In this document: positions 37,539 to 49,264 of the stretch, in pieces | How positions within the stretch are numbered: position 1 is the stretch's first letter | Layout: each line of letters starts with the position of its first letter | DNA from: Heterostelium multicystogenum | Lineage: Eukaryota; Evosea; Eumycetozoa; Acytosteliales; Acytosteliaceae | Direction: 5' to 3' | Assembly (NCBI GenBank): GCA_003667245.1 | Contig: RCNN01000049.1 | Coordinates: 1-64,000 of the forward strand | Length of the DNA: 64,000 bases | Position numbers and translations under genes: made by a program | Notes under the pieces: model-generated | Told to the model about the DNA's origin: nothing | The model's input: the letters and a program-made list of their open reading frames with translations, nothing else | Databases searched by the model: none

Positions 37539-39483
37539 TTAAAACAAGAGGTTGCAGTTTTGTCCTAATGCTGGTGGGAAGCATGAGCAACTCTCAACAG
37601 TACCATTTGAGGAGATTGTAGCAAAACCATGATTACATTGGCTTCCTACTCCAAATGCTCTCCACTATAATATTTTTTAAAATCAATACATTAATATTTT
37701 TAATTATTATTTGAGTTTAATATTATTATACATACGTAAGTTGAGTTGGTTTCGTGGAAAATTGGAACAGAGTAGCTTGGGAGATGAGTGTTTGTAAAGT
37801 TTGCAACATTTACATTAACAAATGATGCTGAATAGAATGTCTTTGAATGTGGTCTAGACAATGTTTAGGAAATAATTAATTAATAAAAGTTTGAAATTAA
37901 TTATAAATGAATTTACTTACTCTGAGCTATTGGAGTTGATGAAGATTCCACCGGTGAAGTTCAATGGCTTTTGGGTAAAGTATACTGAACCTGCCAAACT
38001 AGCTGAATTATTGTTGAATAATGATCCGGTAAAGTTGAGGCTGAACAAATGGGATTTCTCAAGGTAGATAGCTCCTCCATTCAAAGTTGCAGTGTTGTTG
38101 TGGAATGTAGAGTTGGTGATGGTGACATTGGAGACGGTAATAAGACTCTTGAAGGAGATGGCTCCACCATTGGTAGCGTTGTTGTTTTTCAAGGTAGAGT
38201 TGTCAATTGAGACGTAGTTAGCAGCGGAGAAGATAGCACCTCCATTGGTAGCATTGTTCTTTTCGAATGTAGAGTTGGCGATGGTAGCATTTTCCAAGAC
38301 AACGATAGCACCACCAAAGGAGAAATCATAGGTACCGTTGGCATTGTTTTGGGTGAAAGTAGAGTTCAAGATGGTAATATTGAATCCCATGATTACACCA
38401 GCCATACCAGCAGTAGAATTGGCAAATGTAGAGTTAAAGACGGTGATATTCTTTCCAGCGTAGAGAACACCGGCCAAACCTTCGGAGGAAGCATTGTTAT
38501 TGAGGAATGTTGAGTTTGAAATGGAGGCATTTCCAAAGGCATAGAATACACCAGCAGAAACTGCAGTATTGTTGGCAAAGGATGAGTTGGCGGTGAACAA
38601 GTTCTCTGAAATAATAACTCCACCAAAACTCAAGGTAGCAGTGTTATTGGTGAAGGTAGAGTTGGTAATAAAGACATTAGCATTGGGAGCAGAAATAGCA
38701 CCACCCGAAGCAGCAGTATTATTGCTCAATGTGCAGTTAGTGATAACAACCTTGGACAATGTAGTGTGCATGAATCCACCTTCAGAGGTTGAGTTACAAC
38801 CAGTAGTATTCATATTGTATAAATAAACAGCTGAAGTCAATGATTGTCCTCCTTGTACAAACATTGATACATCCTCCTTGGAACTCTGATGAACCAGTCA
38901 AGTTTAATCCATTGAAAACAATGGATGACTCGAACTTGGAGTCAAGGTTTAATGAAATGAAACGTTTCTAAATAATCAAATATTATTAATAATCTATATA
39001 AATTAATAGAGTAGTTTAAAAAGGATATTTACCTTTCCACAATCGAAGTTGGCTTGACCATGAATTGAGGTGAAAACAAGTTCACTGTTGAGTTGGAAGT
39101 TATTAATTTTACCTGGACAGTCATTCTCTGAATAATCACCAGCTGGAATAAATACAGATGCTATTTCGTTAAGTTCCATCTTTTGAATGTATGAAATACA
39201 CTTGGCTATGGTTGGGCAAGTACTTTATATATAATTTCAAGAGGGTTAATTAATTTTGTAAATATTATCTATTTGTTGTAAATAATTTTATACTTACGCC
39301 AAAGTTGGTCCAATAATTTTACATTGATGAATTGTTTTATCGAAAAAGGCAACCAGTGTAACTCTTTGATTTGAAAATGGCATTTTCTCTATGTGGTAAA
39401 TATAGAGTTAAATTTGCACTTACTAGTGATGCCAATAAAGCAAAGGTAAACAAAGATAGAATTAAATTGTATTTGTGGAACAT
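37539..39483 (-). CDS. Secreted right-handed beta-helix (Pmp-like repeat) protein
   Basis: The start at 39483 gives a clear signal peptide (MFHKYNLILSLFTFALLASL then VSA). A first domain follows (FDKTIHQCKIIGPTLA, then after an intron CPTIAKCISYIQKM and VFIPAGDYSENDCPGKI). The body (38860-37917) is about a dozen repeats of 22-26 residues built on NSTFxNNxA...GGAI/GGVI, the pattern of chlamydial polymorphic-membrane-protein and dictyostelid surface beta-helix proteins. It is densely N-glycosylatable (NST, NNT, NAT). Two last exons (37870-37740 and 37665-37539) give a Cys-containing end (SQCNHGF...CSCFPPALGQNCNLLF) like half an EGF module. There is no membrane anchor. Frameshifts near 39385 (AAAA) and near 38860-38905 are needed. 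Role unknown; probably adhesion or extracellular matrix. Confidence 0.82.
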
Positions 39484-40314
39484 ATTGTGATTAATTTAGT
39501 TTAGAAATTAGGTATTTTGATGAAATAATTGTAATTAGGATTCTTCTTATTTATATGTTAATTTTCCATATGAAATTTAATAAATAAATCCTATAATTAT
39601 TAATATTTTAATTACTTATTCAATCAAACTTGGGCGGCTCATGGTTGGTGATGCAACATTTTCTTTTAAAAAATCATAAAAATTTTTGCACCCAAAAATC
39701 AATGATCTTTCCTGATTTTTCTAGAGTAGAAACTGTTATCAATTTTAGACATCTTGATCTTATCAAGTGAAAGCAACTTGATGACATCACCTATTTTTAA
39801 TAGACTCCGTAAATCTGCAATCAGAAACTTCGAATGAAATCCTCCTCGAAATCTTGTTTGGTTTTTGCAAAAATAATTATGACTGAAAAGTTAGTTCACT
39901 TTCTTTAACAAACCTTCACCAACAAAGCCACATCAGCATTGTAACATTCACCAATCCCTCGGCTGTTTTAAAACACCGATCTTAATTTCAAATATTCAAC
40001 AACAAAGCTTAAGTTCATTTCTAAAAAGGCACAAGATATTTCAGTGGGGGAAAACCCAATAAATTAAACAAATCTAGATACTTTATAAAATAATAAAACA
40101 TCAGAAGATATTCGCTAAAATTCAATGAAGTTGATACAGGCTGAATAGACATTATTTACTAAAAATACATGAATTACAATTGAGTGGTTTGGATTATGGA
40201 TGTTGATAGTGGTTGTTGAATTTTGATATTCGGCTAATATAGAATTGGATAAGGAAATGGATATGGAAAAGGAAATCGATTTGGAGGAGGGGATATGAGG
40301 TGTGATGAGTGAGT
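39484..40314. other. Intergenic spacer
   Basis: About 830 bp, AT-rich. One 74-codon minus-strand ORF at 40115-40339 overlaps the 3' end of the F-box gene and is mostly Ser/Ile/Asn; I do not support it. Nothing else seen. Confidence 0.4.
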
Positions 40315-41824
40315 CTATGAAATATGATGTCTGAAACATTGAAAAGTTGCTATGTCTCTATTTGAATAATAGTTGATGTCGTATTTTGGCATGACTTGTT
40401 TGATGAATGGAAATACCAAAGAATTAAATAGTAATTTACGAACTTTCTCGTTAACTGATAGTCTGAGTTCGTTAAGCTTTGGTTGCCCCTTATAGATGTC
40501 CACTAAATCTAAAAGCTCTTTGTCGTTTATATCGCATAGTGAAAGATATTCCAAGTTCTTTAGCTTGCCCTGTTTAATGATTTCGAATATTGGTTTGTAG
40601 TGATAGTGATGCCCATTGGACATATTATAAACAATGATGAATTGGCGTAGACAAAGCATGTGCTGCATACTGTTAGCAAGAATATCACTTGCAAGTGTGT
40701 ATCCATTGGTAATAACCAATGTCTCGATGTGAAAGAACTCATAGTAATTCATTAAAGTAGAGGTATAGGTGGGGAAGTCAAGAATGCGAAGTTTCTTTAG
40801 GTTGGACTTGAACGGAGTTGGGAATCTTGGCACCACTTGATCGTTTCCACTGGCATCGCCGGGTGTACATATTCCAAGCTCAGTCAGGGTGGTAGACTGG
40901 GAACAAAGCATCCATCTCAGAGTGGGTGATGCTTGTCCGGGTGATGAGACAAACCAGTTTGGCCTGCTTGAGGTATTGAGTAAACTTTCTGTGAAGATTG
41001 GCGAAATTGGTTGCTCCATATGGGTTGATAAAAACTCCAAATTTCAGACTGGTCAGAGTAGGAATATCTTCCAGGAAACTAATGAATTCCTCTGAAACAT
41101 TCTGGCACACCAAATCCAAGCGGGTCAGCTTTTTGTAGAGTGAGGCTCGCTCCTGTGTAAAGATATTATGTGGAAGTGTTCTCATCCCCTTTAGCTTAAC
41201 ACTCTGTAGATGCGGGCTATGGAGATCTAGAAAGTCTACAATCTGGTTAGATAGCCTCAAACAGTTGAACGATACACTATCGAACGACTGTGAGTCCACA
41301 AGACAATTGTAGATAACGGATAATCCATCGACGCCAAGATGGAACATATCAAAATAGGAGTACTTTTTTATATTGATTGGTGGAGATGATGACTGTTCAC
41401 TAAATAATAAGGATATGATATTATTAAAGAAGTCTTCTTGCAGTGGTGATTTAAATAACTTGATGAGGTTGATCGATGGGATGAGGTACTGGAAGAATGT
41501 TTGGATGGTTTGCTTCGACTGAGCAGTTGGCATGCGGTAGTGCTCGATTCTGTTGACATTATTGTAGAATTTTATCGATCTTATCTGATGATTGAGATAG
41601 TTCTGGCTATATATATTGTATTTAGAAGATAGATGTTCAGTGAACTCAGTGATGATGCTAATATCACTGTAGTACAGAACCAAACTATCAAACATGAGCG
41701 CAACCTCCTTAAACCATCTCCAGCACACCAATGCTATAACTCGTCTTTTCAGCTGGAACACCGTCGAATCCAGCTCCCAATAGTATCCAATGATCAACTT
41801 TTGTAATACAACTGATAAGCTCAT
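40315..41824 (-). CDS. F-box/LRR-like dictyostelid protein (one frameshift)
   Basis: About 500 residues. The N-terminus LQKLIIGYYWELDSTVFQLKRRVIALVCWRWFKEVAL has the spacing of an F-box (leucine-rich start, LVCxRWF core). The rest is divergent leucine-rich repeats (LQSVKLKGMRTLP, LTRLDLVCQNVSEEFISFLEDIPTLTSLKFG, NLKKLRILDFPTY, KNLEYLSLCDINDKELLDL). The frame changes near 40885: FPVYHPD then stop in one frame, LTELGICTPGD in the other. One extra base explains this. F-box proteins of this type are greatly expanded in dictyostelids and are presumed substrate adaptors of SCF ubiquitin ligases. The substrate is unknown. Confidence 0.72.
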
Positions 41825-42034
41825 ATTCTTTATTATATTATAATACGATTGTTATTAACTATTTAATTTAAAAACTAGATTTGCAAATAATGATGTTAAT
41901 GGTGGGGGTTCCAATCACTTTTACCTAAAAAAAGCTGCAAATCAAGATTTACTGAGCAAGTTAGTGTGTTGGGATTATTACAAAGTCAGTCTGAATTCAA
42001 CATATAACTAAAGAGTTTATCGAAAAGATAGATA

Positions 42035-43008
42035 ATGGAAACAAGAGTACTTTCAATACAATCATGGGTATGCCATGGATATGTTGGCAACAAGTGTGCT
42101 GTGATGGCTTTGCAGCATCTTGGTATTGATGTTGACCCAATCAACACAGTTCAGCTATCGAACAACACTGCCTACACTGCATTCAAGGGCGAGTCACTCT
42201 CCGCAGCTATGTTGCTTGAGATATTCAATACACTTCAGCACAACAACTTGTCCAACTACACTCACTTGTTGACTGGCTATAACAATAATTCTGAAACACT
42301 ACGGACTGTTCTATCGATCTTGAAGAAACTGAAACAGAGCAATCCCAATTTAATATATGGTAAATTGAATTTATAGATATTCACAGCGTCTACAAGCAGC
42401 CTATACTAACATGATCATGTTAACCTCACCTATTTGTAGTTTGTGATCCAGTGCTGGGAGACAACGATGAGTTGTATGTGCCAGCTGATCTTGTTGCTGT
42501 TTACAGAGATGAGGTTATTGTGCATGCAGACTATCTATTCCCAAACCAAACAGAAGCAGAGCACCTCACTGGAATCAAGATCTCCAGTCTTGACGATGCT
42601 ATTCGCGCCATTGATCATTTGCACGATAAAGGTATCGCCAATGTCATTATAACAAGCTGTACTCTAGAAAACAAAACCGATGAAATTGTCGTTATTGGAA
42701 GTCGTAAAGGTGAGAGAAAGTTCCGCCTGTCCGTTCCAAAGTTTGAGGGCTACTACAGTGGAACAGGTGATATTTTCAGTGCCTTGATTCTGGGCTACAC
42801 AGTCGCGAACCACACAGAATCAAACCACAGCCTCTCATACTCTTGCGAGCAGGCAGTCTCTACTGTATACAGCATCATCAAATTGACACACGAAGCAAAA
42901 CAACTGATTCCAGCAAGAAAAGAAGGCGAATACCACGAGTTGAAATTAATCCAATCGAGAAAATTCATCGGAAACAAACAAGTTCTATTTCCAAGCGTAT
43001 TAATATAA
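42035..43008 (+). CDS. pykA: Pyridoxal kinase
   Basis: Phosphorylates pyridoxal, pyridoxine and pyridoxamine with ATP in the vitamin B6 salvage pathway; cytosolic. Two exons (42035-42359 and 42440-43008) give 297 residues, the usual length. Landmarks are the substrate-binding N-terminus VLSIQSWVCHGYVGNKCA, TVQLSNNTAY, HLLTGYNNN, VCDPVLGD(N)DELYVP (ATP/metal region), ADYLFPNQTEAEHLTG, and the anion-hole plus catalytic motif YYSGTGDIFSALILG with the catalytic Asp in GTGD. No frameshift. The product feeds PLP enzymes such as the aminotransferase at 17-19 kb, though the genes are not linked by regulation that I can see. Confidence 0.96.
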
Positions 43009-43261
43009 ATATATAAATAGGACTATTTAAAGCGATGTTAACATTATTATATCTTTCCCAATTCAGATCCTGATCAGGATCAAAGAGTGGTTTTGCATTT
43101 TGGGTTGTTGACCTATGTTGTTGGGTTTTGACTTTTTTGAACATCACAATACCACATGACACTTTCAGTTTTTCGTTTTTGAACTAATTTATGTTGAGCT
43201 GTTATGTTAGAGGATTTTAGAAACAGTTATATTTGAAGAGATAGTAGATAAGTAAGACAAC

Positions 43262-44350
43262 ATGACACCAGAAGAAAAAGCTGAGCAAGAAAGAAGAAGA
43301 AGAGAAGCAAGAAAGAATAGAATACAGAGTCATGCTGGAGGCAGACTTGGTTTCATCGCTGAACAAGTGAAGGATCCAACTGATAAACCACCAAAGAAAA
43401 TAGAAGATGAAGATGATGGTGAAGTCGACTCTGAAATACAAACACCATCTGATAATAAAAATAGATCTAACAACAACAACAAAAGGATTGATAGCGGCAA
43501 TCAGCAGCAGCACAGCAGCAATGTCAATAGCAATATTTTCGAAAGAAGACGACAACTTCCACAGCATTCAAGATACCTTGTGAGATGGTTTGGTATCATC
43601 ATGTTTGCAATGTTGTTTGCATCAAATACAATCGTCATGAATGCAACCGAAGAGTCAATCAAGCATCGACACCCTATCTATAAGTACATCGCGCAGCTCA
43701 ATGCATTGATCGACAACAATGTTGCTGGTAATCCAAGCCTAACTAGTTTACTTGAATACAAAGAGATGTTCATTTGCACAGTACCACTGATGTTGTTGTG
43801 GGTCATTTGGGAGTACGTCATGGGATACAGCAAAACAAGTGGCAATGCATTCCTCCCACTTCTTAAATCCGACTCTACCATTGTTGCATTCGTCTACACA
43901 ATTGTAATTGACCTCTCTCTGAGATTCGGTCACCAACTTCAAATTGTGCCTCCAAGCATCGAATCCTCCCCTCTTATCGATGGTCTCTACATCCCATTGG
44001 CCATTGCCATTGTCGCACAAGTTGCAATTAAATCAATTCCCGAGCAATTCCCAGTTATTAACATGGTAAATATTCAACAATAATCTATCTTCTATCCCAT
44101 TAACAACAATCAATCAATCAATGAATTAATCAATCGAAATATACAGAATCAAGTATTTAAAAGAGGATTTGAAAGCATTGCAAATATAGTTGTCATGATG
44201 TTTACTTTGTTGATGTGTATCGATTGGTGGACATGTAGCTCTAGCATGTGTCAAGGTGGTGGATTGCTATCACTTGTCGCAGGTAAATCAAGAGGATTAC
44301 TCCTTTGGTCATATCTATGCAACAGCTTTGTATCAAGGATTGTTTGTTAA
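43262..44350 (+). CDS. GET2/CAML-like ER receptor for tail-anchored protein insertion
   Basis: Two exons (43262-44065 and 44147-44350) encode 335 residues. The N-terminus carries a charged cluster (EQERRRREARKNRIQS) followed by AGGRLGFIAEQV. This matches the RRR...RI...(S/G)RLxxI pattern by which GET2 and CAML bind the GET3 ATPase. An acidic, Asn-rich linker comes next. The C-terminal half has three hydrophobic segments (VRWFGIIMFAMLFA about residues 113-128; MFICTVPLMLLWVIW; LYIPLAIAIVAQVAI and, in exon 2, IANIVVMMFTLLMCIDWW). This charged-tail plus three-or-four-helix layout and length fit the GET2/CAML family. Sequence conservation outside the N-terminal motif is always low in this family, so the call is an inference from architecture. 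Confidence 0.6.
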
Positions 44351-44600
44351 TAAAACCCCATCTATTTAAAGCTATAGTTTACTACTAGAATTAATTAATT
44401 CTAAAAACTATGGAATCTCATCTATAGTTTGACACCAGTGCACTAAAGTCGTTTAAAGTCAAACAACAATACCCACACCATATTAAGCATTATTATTTAT
44501 CTCTTTTCTTTTATATTGATTTTATTATAAATTGTGGTATAATTAAATGTGTTATTATTGTTATTATTGTTGTTGTTGTTGTTCGCGTGTGTGGAATAAA

Positions 44601-44631
<31 letters not shown>

Positions 44632-45126
44632 TATTTAGTAAAAAACAACACCAAACTATAATTATTCAATCATGATGTTTTGATAATGATGAATTGTTTG
44701 GGGAGACAAGTGTCATTCTAACCAATCCCATTCATATTCACTCACTCACATAAATACTCAATCCACTCCATATATGTAATTCTAAAATTAACTAAATAAT
44801 CTTTTATTAATCATGTTACAAAAAGTGATTAGTGATAATTTGTTTTAAATGATGCTGTGTTGTATTATGTTGGTCGAGTGAGGAATCACTAATGTATACT
44901 ATGCATTTAATATAAATAGATAGATAATTGAAATGGAATTGTTAACATTGTATTTTAATGTTGATTTTATTTATTTGAATGTTATTTAGGTCAAATTAAA
45001 TTTAAGTATAAATACCTTTTGTTTATTTATTTAATATTTCATTCTTTAATATTATATTTTAAAAGTAGGAAATAATAATTATATATAAATATATTTTTAA
45101 ATCTTAATATAAGAATAAAGATAATA
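44351..45126. other. Intergenic spacer with AT dinucleotide repeat
   Basis: About 775 bp, AT-rich, with GTT repeats near 44560-44582 and an AT run at 44606-44631. No ORF or RNA gene can be supported. Confidence 0.45.
44606..44631. repeat. (AT)n microsatellite
   Basis: About 13 perfect AT/TA units in non-coding DNA. Confidence 0.9.
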
Positions 45127-46081
45127 ATGGATACTTCATATGAAACATTGATAGATACAGAGTTTGAAAACTTTTCATTCAACTCAAATCAATTACTCCA
45201 AACGGTAGAAGGCAAAAACAACTAATATAACATTGCCAGAGGAATTGTTACTTATTATATTGAATATCAATGAAAATAACTATATATCTACGATTCCAGT
45301 CACCAACAAGGCATTGTATTTTGGATTGATATCACTTGGTGTATTAGAGCTGTTAACTTTAAAAAAAATAGGAATCCAAAGAGAAAATAAAAATGGAAAA
45401 GTGTATGCTATTAATTTGAAGTTAATATGACAATTATTCTAATTTAAAACATACCAAAGCCAAACCTATGTATTTGTATTAGATCCATCGAATTGCCATG
45501 ATCAATTCCTAAATAAATTACTAAGGAAAATTCACAGGTATTATACATCAAACCTACTTGAATCAAATGTAAAATAATAACTTTTTGAATGATATTATTT
45601 TAGTATGAAATCAAAATCATTAGGAGAAACTATTTCATCTCTATGTGCAGGATTTATCCCTTTGAAAGAAAAGAAAACTATTAAACTTATTTCAAATCAA
45701 TTGGAGAGTAAAGGAATGGTTTTGTACGATTCTAAACATTCTAAATATCAAATTAAAGACAGAGTTGCACTTGATTTAATCGAAGCTAAATATGCAAAGG
45801 TCTCTATAAAGAAAGTTTCAAACAACCCAGAATTCTCTATGGAAGACTCATTTAGACAAATAATATTAATACTGTCGCTTTCCCAGTATTATGGAATGTC
45901 AAACTCACTACTAAAGATTTTCGTCAACAAAATACATGCTTCGAATATGGATAGAACTCTGGTGATGGAGAATTTCAAAAATACTGAATTTCACTTTAGT
46001 CAACTATCATCCAATGACCCAATTCATCGTTTAATCTGCTACTACCAATCTTCGTTAAAGCATTTATTTAGACCAAAATAA
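45127..46081 (+). CDS. Diverged GOLPH3/Vps74-like (GPP34 domain) protein
   Basis: Exons 45127-45402, 45460-45537 and 45604-46081, joined in frame, give about 275 residues after one extra A near 45215 is allowed for. The reading is MDTSYETL..., then the GPP34 start ITLPEELLLIILNINENNYIS, SLGVLELLTLKKIGIQ (compare GOLPH3 IELALRGRIQLE), a short DPSNCHDQFLNKLLRKIH helix, SLGETISSLCAG, KTIKLISNQLESKGMVL (compare RNVRERIAKNLVEKGIL), and a helical C-terminal part with ILILSLSQYYGMSNSLLK. GOLPH3 proteins bind PI4P on the trans-Golgi and retain glycosyltransferases. This copy is clearly more divergent than a canonical GOLPH3, and I cannot confirm the PI4P-binding residues. It may be a lineage-specific paralogue. 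Its 3' end is only 20 bp from the convergent ankyrin gene. Confidence 0.65.
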
Positions 46082-46101
46082 TTGATAATAAACATCCTTA
46101 A

Positions 46102-47474
46102 TTAAAGTCCCATTCCATCATCTTCTTCAACATCGTTCCGTACTAAATTATTATCAATCAAGTATTTTCTAATAAGAGGATATCGTTTGGCATGCTTCAA
46201 GGCTTTGGGTGAGCAACCTTCAGTCCTATTGTTTTTAAGCCATTGCACCATTATGAAGTCACCATTAGAAACAGCGTTGTCCATAGCTTTCGTTGAGCAT
46301 CCTTCTGTACGATTGGTATGTAACCATTCTACAATATGTTATACTTGTATAGAACGGCATCATCCATAGCATTGGTTGTGCATCCTTCTGTTCGATTTTC
46401 ATGTAACCATTTGACAATATCTAAGTAGCCGGACTGGGCTGCAGTATCCATTGCTGATGGGTTGCAACCTTCAGTCCTGTTCTCATGAAGCCACTTGATA
46501 ATATCCAATTTTCCATGTCTTGCCGCACTATTCATTGAATATTGGTGCGCACCAAAACCTCTGTGTTGATAATGAAGATATTTTACAATTTCAATGTCTC
46601 GACTACAGGCAGCTTCGAATGCATAAGAAGAAAAACCTTCAGTTCTTGACTCCATTAAGAATTTGAGTATCTTAAGATTACCATTCAAAGCTGCCAAATC
46701 AGCAGCTCTTTTTGTACAAATTCCAATATTATTGGTGTGAAGCCATTGAACTACTTCGAAATTATTTTCCTGCACAGCAACATCCATCAAGAAAATATAC
46801 AATTCATCTTCTTCATTGTATATATGTTGATCATCTCCAGAATTTTTTAGATATTCGAGTACTTCAAAGTTGCCACTCTTTACTGCCACTAAATACATAT
46901 AATTTCCCTTTCTATCGTTTGGTCTATTCTTGCCAAGCCACTCTATCATATCGACTCTACCGGCTTTGGCAGCATTATCAAATACTTGATATTTTGACCG
47001 GGTTGGACCAGCTTTCTCAGAAAGATATTTCAAAACTTCAATGCTTCCACCCAGAGGAGCATTAACCATCATTTTAACATAATCTATTTGAACATCCTGC
47101 AAGCTCTCCAAGTACTTCAAGATCTCTAGATGTGGAATTACCTCAGTGTCAAACTTGATCTTTTTAAGGGTAGAAGGTTTGATTTGAGAAATGATATATC
47201 TTAGAATCTCTACGTTGCCTGATAGAAATACACTTTTGAATAGTGTTTTGATCATGGGTACACTATCAAAAAACGATGGTTTTCTTTTAAAGTACTCTTC
47301 TAAAAGATTTTTGTATCCATTTCCAGCCAAAACATGAGGTTGGTTGATGAGTTCTTTGTAGGTAAATTTATGCTGATTAGGATAGAGATAGTTTCCAATC
47401 TCCTTTATTTTAGCTAAAATTAGTCTTTTCAAGACTTTTTGACCAAGAACAGATAATAATATATGTTTTTCCAT
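46102..47474 (-). CDS. Ankyrin-repeat protein of the dictyostelid WLHENRTEGC type
   Basis: The start at 47474 (MEKHILLSVLGQKVLKRLILAKI) fits family members better than the upstream in-frame ATG at 47528. About a dozen ankyrin units follow, several with the characteristic dictyostelid wording LDIVKWLHENRTEGCxxxAMDxAxxxG (about 46490-46340). The frame breaks near 46330 (VLYKYNIL then stop) and resumes as EWLHTNRTEGC, AMDNAVSNGDF, VQWLKNNRTEGCSPKALKHAKRYP, ending in an acidic tail EEDDGMGL at 46102. One base change explains the break. The array predicts protein binding; the partner is unknown. Such genes form a large family that may exchange sequence by conversion. Confidence 0.82.
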
Positions 47475-47600
47475 ATTTATTTGTTTAAGAATGAAGTTCT
47501 TATTTAGGATACAAAAACTAGTGATCATGATTTGATAATAATATTTAGAGGAATTTTATTAAAAAAATTAATTTAAAAATATCTAAAAAATCGGATTTGA

Positions 47601-48276
47601 TCAAAAATCAGTGTCTACTCTATTCTTAATATACTTTACAAGGTTGGCATTGGATGCTGGGAATGATTTGTGGAATTCTAATAGCTCGGTAAGTCCAACA
47701 AATAATTTATCACTCTTTTTCCATATTAAATAGTCGACAATGTTGTAGATGGCAAAATCTGCGTAGGTAACTGAAGTTCCAACAAAATGCTTGGTTGATG
47801 AATTATTCTTGAGCTCTGTATTGAATCTAGTTAAAATGTTTACTGCGGTGACTTTTTCAAACTTCTCTCTCTTGGCATCGGTATCTTGGCTCCAGAATCC
47901 AGAGATGAGATCACTGACAGCTTGAACCAGCTCAATCACTTTGGCTTGTTCTTTAATTGTATTACCTTGGATCTTATACTTCAAAGAGAGGTAGTGACCA
48001 ATGGCAACACTTTGGGCCAAACTGAAATCACCCTCGACGTATAAAGGAACCTGTGAGTATGGAGTTTTTTGCTTAATATCTTCTGGAACTACGTCTCCGG
48101 AGATTCTGACATCATTGAACTCTTGGCCAAAGTAGGTAAGAATTAATCTTGGTACTTCACCTAATCCTCTACCATTAAACTAAAATAAGAAATTAGTAAC
48201 TATTCTCAGTAATTCTTTTTAAAGGAAGAATATACCATAAAACTATACCTACATAATAAAGAGTTGGATTTGACAT
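47601..48276 (-). CDS. Glutathione S-transferase, sigma/alpha-like
   Basis: Exon 1 48276-48253 (MSNPTLYY) and exon 2 48179-47601 give 200 residues, the standard length. The N-terminal thioredoxin-fold half reads NPTLYYFNGRGLGEVPRLILTYFG with the catalytic Tyr at residue 7 or 8, then YSQVPLYVEGDFSLAQSVAIGHYL (cis-Pro and the glutathione-binding QS motif). The helical C-terminal half contains FVGTSVTYADFAIYNIVDYL, the usual N-capping/hydrophobic-staple region. It conjugates glutathione to electrophiles or isomerises lipids; dictyostelids have several copies. No frameshift. It is divergently arranged with the secreted SdrD-like gene, about 1 kb away. Confidence 0.93.
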
Positions 48277-49264
48277 TATGAATTGAAATAGGAATGGTAA
48301 TTAAAAGATAATTATATAATATTATATTGGAAATTTAAATTTAGTTTTTGGTTTAATTAATGAATGATTGTTGGTCAATGCATCCATACCGGTGAAGTAT
48401 TTATAGTTGGGCTTTACGAAAATAAGATCGGTAAGTTAATTAGAGAATGATGTTCTTTTATTAAAATAACTGGGGGTAACATGACATTCATGAAGGATTA
48501 GAAATATCAGTGGGGTTATAAACATTCTCAAGAGAATATTTAAATATTCTCTAGCAAAAAATGATCATTTTCGTAAAAACCACTTGCATTCATTTTGCTT
48601 TTATCAAAAGATTTTATCACTCCTATGTACAGGTACCATTTCATTCTTTGTTTGGTGTGACGTGAAGTGGTGTGATTCACCTACCACTTCACTACTGAAT
48701 GAATGAATGAATGTATGAATTCATTTTAACAACACCTATTCATCCATTCTATTAATAATAAATCAAGTAAAGTAGCAATTAGACATGAGTGAACCTACCC
48801 ACCACTGAATTATTATTGTATACTTGCACCTTGAATGATTAGCATAACATCAGCCCAGCTGGTATGGTAATTCATACAAAAAAACAGATGCATTTGTTAC
48901 TTTGGTACCAACAACAACATAAGAGTAACACTCAATAGATCTTAAGCTTACCTTGATGTATCAATGCATCAAATCATAATACATATATACACCACAGCAT
49001 AAGTACTTTTATTTATTTTATTTCAAATCAACAATGAATAATATGAATGATTGTCATATGATTGAATACTTAATATGCATGCATACAAATTTGTTGAAAT
49101 CAATTTCATAATAACTAAAACTAATTAAAATAATGTATGTAAATTTCGAAATTTAGATATAAATTAGAATGTATGAATACTAATGATTAAAAATAATTAT
49201 TAATTTCCAGTCAATCAAATATTATTTATTAAAACATATATAATTGCTGAATCGATTGTTTTAG
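48277..49264. promoter_or_regulatory. Divergent intergenic region
   Basis: About 990 bp between the GST start and the SdrD-like start, so it holds both promoters. AT-rich, with a GAAT run near 48697-48715. No discrete site or small gene is convincing. Confidence 0.4.
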
